Shown: positions 60,185-64,000 of the stretch, piece by piece | How positions within the stretch are numbered: position 1 is the first letter of the stretch | How the letters are laid out: the number at the start of each line of letters is the position of its first letter | Assembly (NCBI GenBank): GCA_038373865.1 | Contig: JAXGGA010001686.1 | Coordinates: 62,001-126,000 of the forward strand | Source: Uloborus plumipes | Lineage: Eukaryota > Arthropoda > Arachnida > Araneae > Uloboridae | Length of the DNA: 64,000 bases | Reading direction: 5' to 3' | Program-made: the position numbers and the translations under genes | The notes under the pieces: model-generated | What the model was told of the DNA's origin: nothing | Database searches by the model: none | The model's input: only the letters and a program-made list of their open reading frames with translations

Positions 60185-61957
60185 TTACATAGATATACAA
60201 CATTTTCCATTGCAGAATTTACACATTGGTGCACACAGTCCATTTTTGAAGCACCAACAAGTTTTTGAGAGCAGTTTGTTTCACACTTGCATGACGTAAA
60301 TTCGCTTAAGACATTTCACCTCTTTCAAGAATTCATTTGTTAATTTAGTTTCTACGAAAAGCATTTCTGACTTATTTAATCCATCAAAATTAGATTGTGG
60401 TGGTTCCTTCACTGAAAGATATGCTGGATTTACAAATAATGACACACCTAATGTGGTAACAGAGCGGCCTTTTTAGAAGATGGTATTTCGGGAAATACAA
60501 GAAGAATTTTTGAGCCTTGCTGCTGAAATGGCGCATGCTGAAACATTGAAGTGCTTGTTATATGGAAAGAGTCCTTATTTGCTGTACTACTAGAGTTATA
60601 ATAAAAATTATCGTGCGCGGCCGGTGTAAAAACAAAGATCCTGAAATGTGAGGGAAATGTAGTTTTATATTTATCAATTTGTTTAACTGATGCTTTGCAG
60701 AGTTCAGTAGAAATCTTTAGAAGCCTTGGGTAAGAAATGAAAAGTTCCAAAATATGCATTATGTCAACAAGACTTTCTTCTAGTCTGTTCGTGTACTGTC
60801 ATTTCCAAATAAACAGGTATTGGTTGTTCCTTGTTTACTTGATGCTAGATAGTTTGCTTTGTTAATTTGTTTGAAGTATATATATATATGCATATTAAAT
60901 ATTATCAACAGACAAATTGCAAGTCATGGTTGAAAAGGAAGACCATCAATATTGCAAATACAATATAACAAGTTATTTAAAAGAACGGAAGAAGAGGATC
61001 AACAGCTTCTTGCTGACTCTTCAAATCCGCCTTCGAAGCTGACAGTTGACTTTCAAATGCATGTCCTAGTGGAATTCACTATCATGTTACTTGCGACAGC
61101 ATCTTCGAAACTGCTAGTACTGGAGACACATATTGATTCACTTACCTTTACAAACTAAAACATATTCAAAGCCTGATTTCTCTGAATGCATATGTCCATG
61201 TCCGAAGTATGATAATATCTTTGCTCTAAGCCCGGTATTGTCAACATCATTAGCAAATTTATTTTCGATTGATAAATTGTGTTGTAGCATAAGTCTTCTA
61301 TTCCTTCAGAATAATATTTTAGTCGAACGAATATTCTGAAAATTGGATACTTATCACCTTTGTTAACTCTAAGATTTTGCAAGTAAAAAATTACTCGGTG
61401 TAAGGGCCATTAATTCAATTCGTGAATAAATATTTTCCTCAGAACAATCATTTGCTGTCCTTCATGAGTGATAAAGTTTTACAAGTAAAGTTTTACGAAT
61501 GCAAGTACGGTGGTACTTGCATTCTTGAGCTATTATGTCAGCTCTTGCGCCAACTCAGCAGTGAGCGTACTGTCTGCTTTTACCAACACGCAATTTCGTA
61601 TTTTCTGTCAACTGATTTCGTCAGAACTAGATGTAACTCCTGTCTTTTTTCACCAGGCTTAACAAAAAAGAAACACAAATCTGGAAAGGATGAAGTACAT
61701 TTCTTTCTCTCCTGCTGAACTGATGTCTCTTCAAAATGTTTACTTACGTGGCACTCTTCAAAGTTTTCCTTTCTTTTTCTTTCTTCAGCTCTTCTGACTT
61801 TTGCACTGTTAAACCTCAAGATACAAGAGTTATGCCACTTATCCCTCTTTTCATTAAATTTTTCCGATACAAATAATTCTTCAAATTTAAATCTACCTAC
61901 ATTTACGAAGTCTGATAATTGCCTAATTTTTGCCTGTTTTGACAGAATTTCGAACAT
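60185..61957 (-). pseudogene. Broken gene of an uncharacterised, repeat-encoded animal protein family
   Basis: Reading 5' to 3' on the minus strand, pieces in different frames follow one family order. (1) At 61957-61580: QLSDFVNVGRFKFEELFV, then KWHNSC...FNSAKVRRAEERKRK, then DLCFFFVKPGEKRQELHLV, where a second Cys of CFFC is lost. (2) Near 61530-61480, after a frameshift: DIIAQECKYHRTCIRK. (3) Near 61240-61200: NTGLRAKILSYF. (4) Near 61105-61015: FEDAVASNMIV and SFEGGFEES. (5) At 60759-60448: IFVFTPAAHDNFYYN, then DSFHITSTSMFQH, then PEIPSSKKAALLP. (6) Near 60295-60185: SCKCETNCSQK, shift, CWCFKNGLCAPMCKFCNG, then CC and a TAA stop. Full family members are, as I recall, near 1000 residues or more, so the stretch between pieces 5 and 6 has lost several hundred residues. 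I know the family only as abundant uncharacterised proteins in arthropods, cnidarians and other animals. The cysteine pairs suggest zinc binding. No function is assigned. Confidence 0.8.
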
Positions 61958-62081
61958 TGTTTCATAACCTCAGTACAAGACTGATATTTTTCAAGTTGCT
62001 GCAGGTCACAATAGATTTTTTTGGAGTTAATTTCGAACAGAAAATAAATTTAATCCAGTAAATATCTGTTGTAATAATTTT

Positions 62082-62115
62082 GGTAAAAACAACATTTCCT
62101 GGGGTTGTTTTTACC
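62082..62115. repeat. Perfect 12-bp inverted repeat (hairpin)
   Basis: ggtaaaaacaac (62082-62093) and its exact complement (62104-62115) enclose a 10-base loop, upstream of the broken gene inside the 4-kb element. Three copies of ccatttaaactttt-like sequence follow at about 62134-62210. A role is unknown. Confidence 0.85.
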
Positions 62116-63115
62116 AAACATAACCCCTGGTTACCATTTAAACTTTTAAACGATTAAAGCTTTAACCATGCCATTTAAACTTTTAACCATTGAAGTTTAC
62201 CATTTAAACTTTAACACTTAAACAAAATTAAAATAAATGCATTTAAAACAATACTTTTGAACATGTAAAACCATAAGACTATGAGAAACCGTAACTTATA
62301 AAAATATGAGCATCTTTCCTAATCTCGATCCATATAAATAGCATTTACGGGAACATATGAACAATGACACATGTTACCAATGATAAACACACTGGAAAAT
62401 ATTCGTCACCTAATGAACTACCATATTTGAAGAAAAAAATCAGCAACGCCAACAATAATAAAAATTAGAGGAAAAATAAATTTAAAACTAAAACTTTAAA
62501 ATTTCTGAAATTGAAACTTTAAATTTTATTTTGGTAGAATCATGCTATCTTGACATTAACTTTTCCCTCAAGTTTTTATGCTTTTGTACCCTTGGGGAAC
62601 ATTTTCGATGATGCGTGCTTAGTCATAAAAATGAGAGGTATCATGACCGGATAATTGGACGGTTCGGTCAATTAGGATCCGGATAACCGGCACCCTACTT
62701 TTCTTAAACATTTATTTAATGTATATTTACATTATTTAACCATTAATGCATTTATGGGGGAGTGAATTCACTTCCATGAATTTATTCTTAAAAAATATCG
62801 ATTTGCTAAAAAAAAAGCATTTTTGGGTGGTTCTTTTTAAAATTAGTCTCTAAGTGCAGCTTTAAACGATAAAAAATGCAATAAGCGCCTATGTAATGAC
62901 ATAGCCAATGATTTAAGAAGAAAATAATAATAATAATTACAAAAAAGCGCTATTTCTAGTTTTGGACCAAAAATGGCCGCTAAGAGTGGTTTGGGGGGGA
63001 TTTCCGATTGGCTCCCCTTCTAAAAATGTTTTTTTATACATTGTCTACAAACCTACCAAGTTTCATGCTTTTATCACAAAATGCAGTTTCTTTTCCTGTA
63101 GCCCCCCTACTATGT

Positions 63116-64000
63116 TGGCAGATTAGCGATAAGAAACTAATCTTACTCACACTTTTAGCATTCATAAATAATAACTACGTTTAAACTAGAATTAATCTCA
63201 TCTTGCAACAAATTTATTAAAAACATTCCGAAAGAATGTTGACATGAAGGGAAAAAATATAACTTCCGAGAATGATTTTCCTAAATCTTAGCAAGAATAA
63301 GAGAAAAGCTACATTTGGTTTGAGAAAAATTTATCTATTTCAGATATCTAAATCCCTTCCGGTGAAAAAAAAATTCCGGAAATATTTCGCTTCCACCTAT
63401 TTTCCGAAAGACACACGGATCCGCTGATATACAGTATAATCTAGTATTTATGCAATCGTAACTCCCCCCTCCTACGAGATGAAAAATGAACGGCATTCAA
63501 AGTAAAAAGAGGGAAAAAAAATCCCTCGAATTTCATACCGATTCAGAGAAGACAAAATTCAATATCTTCATGCGCCTCATATTTAAGAAAAGAAAATTCA
63601 CTCTTTTCCTGTTCCGCCGTGTTCGAGGAAGGAAAAAAAAAGAGAAAAAAGGGGGTCGAAAGAGAATGGAAAGGAGTCCAAGAATATTTCACATAAATAA
63701 AAAAGGGAAGGAAGGGGGAGGGGGTACGAACGAGGCCTTCAGATTCCACTAAAGCCGTATGTCACAGCTTTTGCGGTGTTTGTGCAGTAAATAAAAGAAA
63801 ACCACGTTTCCCTATGACAAGACTGGAAATATATATATTTTGAAAGAAGTCCTGCACATAAAATCCAGCGAGGTCTGATGTGGCTTAAAATGGATGCCAA
63901 AGAGCTTTTTTTATTCAATGAACCTTTCATTTTTGACAGGGTAAGTGTACGTTTTCTATGGAACATTAAAGAAAACATATTCCGTTTGAAATTTTAATTC
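63116..64000. other. AT-rich then purine-rich stretch, no recognised gene
   Basis: 63480-63735 is strongly purine-rich on the plus strand (GGAAAAAAAA and GGAAGGGGGAGGGGG patches), producing Lys/Arg/Glu-rich frames that are not recognisable proteins. The remainder is AT-rich, and no feature crosses the window edge visibly. Confidence 0.5.

Larger units (their letters stand above)
59065..63112. mobile_element. 4.05-kb DNA element with ~175-bp inverted repeats carrying a broken uncharacterised gene
   Basis: The left repeat (59065-59241) starts TAGTAGAGGGGCTATGG. The right repeat (62938-63112), inverted, starts TAGTAGGGGGGCTACAGG. They then share long blocks, including ctgcattttgtgataaaagc, tagacaatgtat, aacatttttagaaggggagc and gcggccatttttggtc. 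The flanks tgt (59062-59064 and 63113-63115) may be a 3-bp target duplication. The interior holds one gene relic on the minus strand (60185-61957) placed roughly centrally, plus AT-rich sides. Repeat identity is moderate, so the insertion is old. The superfamily is unassigned; the ends match no terminus I can name. Confidence 0.75.

Noticed and set aside
63486..63752. Basic reading frame in purine-rich DNA
   Set aside because: Composition alone explains the open frame. No motif or homologous family.

Overview
The window looks like intergenic or intronic DNA from an animal, most likely an arthropod and plausibly a chelicerate such as a spider. It is strongly AT-rich and full of homopolymer runs and short stop-ridden reading frames. 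It is dominated by eukaryotic interspersed repeats: tRNA-derived SINEs, hAT, Tc1/mariner and Mutator-like elements, and Helitron-like DNA. There is no bacterial gene density, no operon and no CRISPR array. No intact host protein-coding gene could be supported. The only protein-coding traces are two transposon-linked pseudogenes. The organism call is inference from repeat style and cannot be proved from this sequence alone.

Layout. 1-344 is probably the right part of an LTR. 1265-3970 is a large fold-back DNA element with arms of about 0.87 kb. 6462-6720 is a degenerate SINE and 8535-8706 a small pogo-like MITE. 12535-13105, 29490-30030, 33806-34291, 39755-40045 and 44850-46355 are local tandem duplications. 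16407-18350 is an element saturated with GTGAC/GTCAC motifs that contains a glycine-tRNA-like sequence. 18699-18872 and 25975-26162 are sister hAT MITEs, each with a perfect 8-bp target duplication. 19839-21235 is a GGCACC-motif element. 21497-22386 is a SINE split by a 593-bp Mutator-like insertion. 24512-24897 is a MITE with a tRNA-like B box. 26846-28465 and 43226-44516 are two further motif-rich non-autonomous elements.

36460-38183 and 48281-51193 are two related hAT copies with perfect but different 8-bp target duplications. The second is split by a 1.5-kb insertion with the layout of a Helentron-associated (HINE) element, and the first serves as its empty site. 53768-55331 and 55336-55986 are two abutting giant palindromes at TA sites. 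57917-58700 is a 5'-truncated Tc1 element whose transposase keeps the D34E spacing but has three stop codons.

59065-63112 is the most interesting unit. It is a 4.05-kb element with inverted repeats of about 175 bp. Between them lies the wreck of a gene from a large, functionally uncharacterised animal repeat-encoded protein family, with a KWHxxC start, an SFHxTxxSxFQH centre and a Cys-rich tail. The gene is broken by frameshifts, stops and an internal deletion.

Between these elements are AT-rich stretches in which nothing is recognised. A few islands of more balanced composition (for example 5400-5640, 9560-9860, 13130-13420, 30170-30530, 47270-47740 and 53290-53430) could be conserved non-coding DNA. 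The window therefore reads as layered transposon history, with several dated nestings, and not as a cooperating set of genes.
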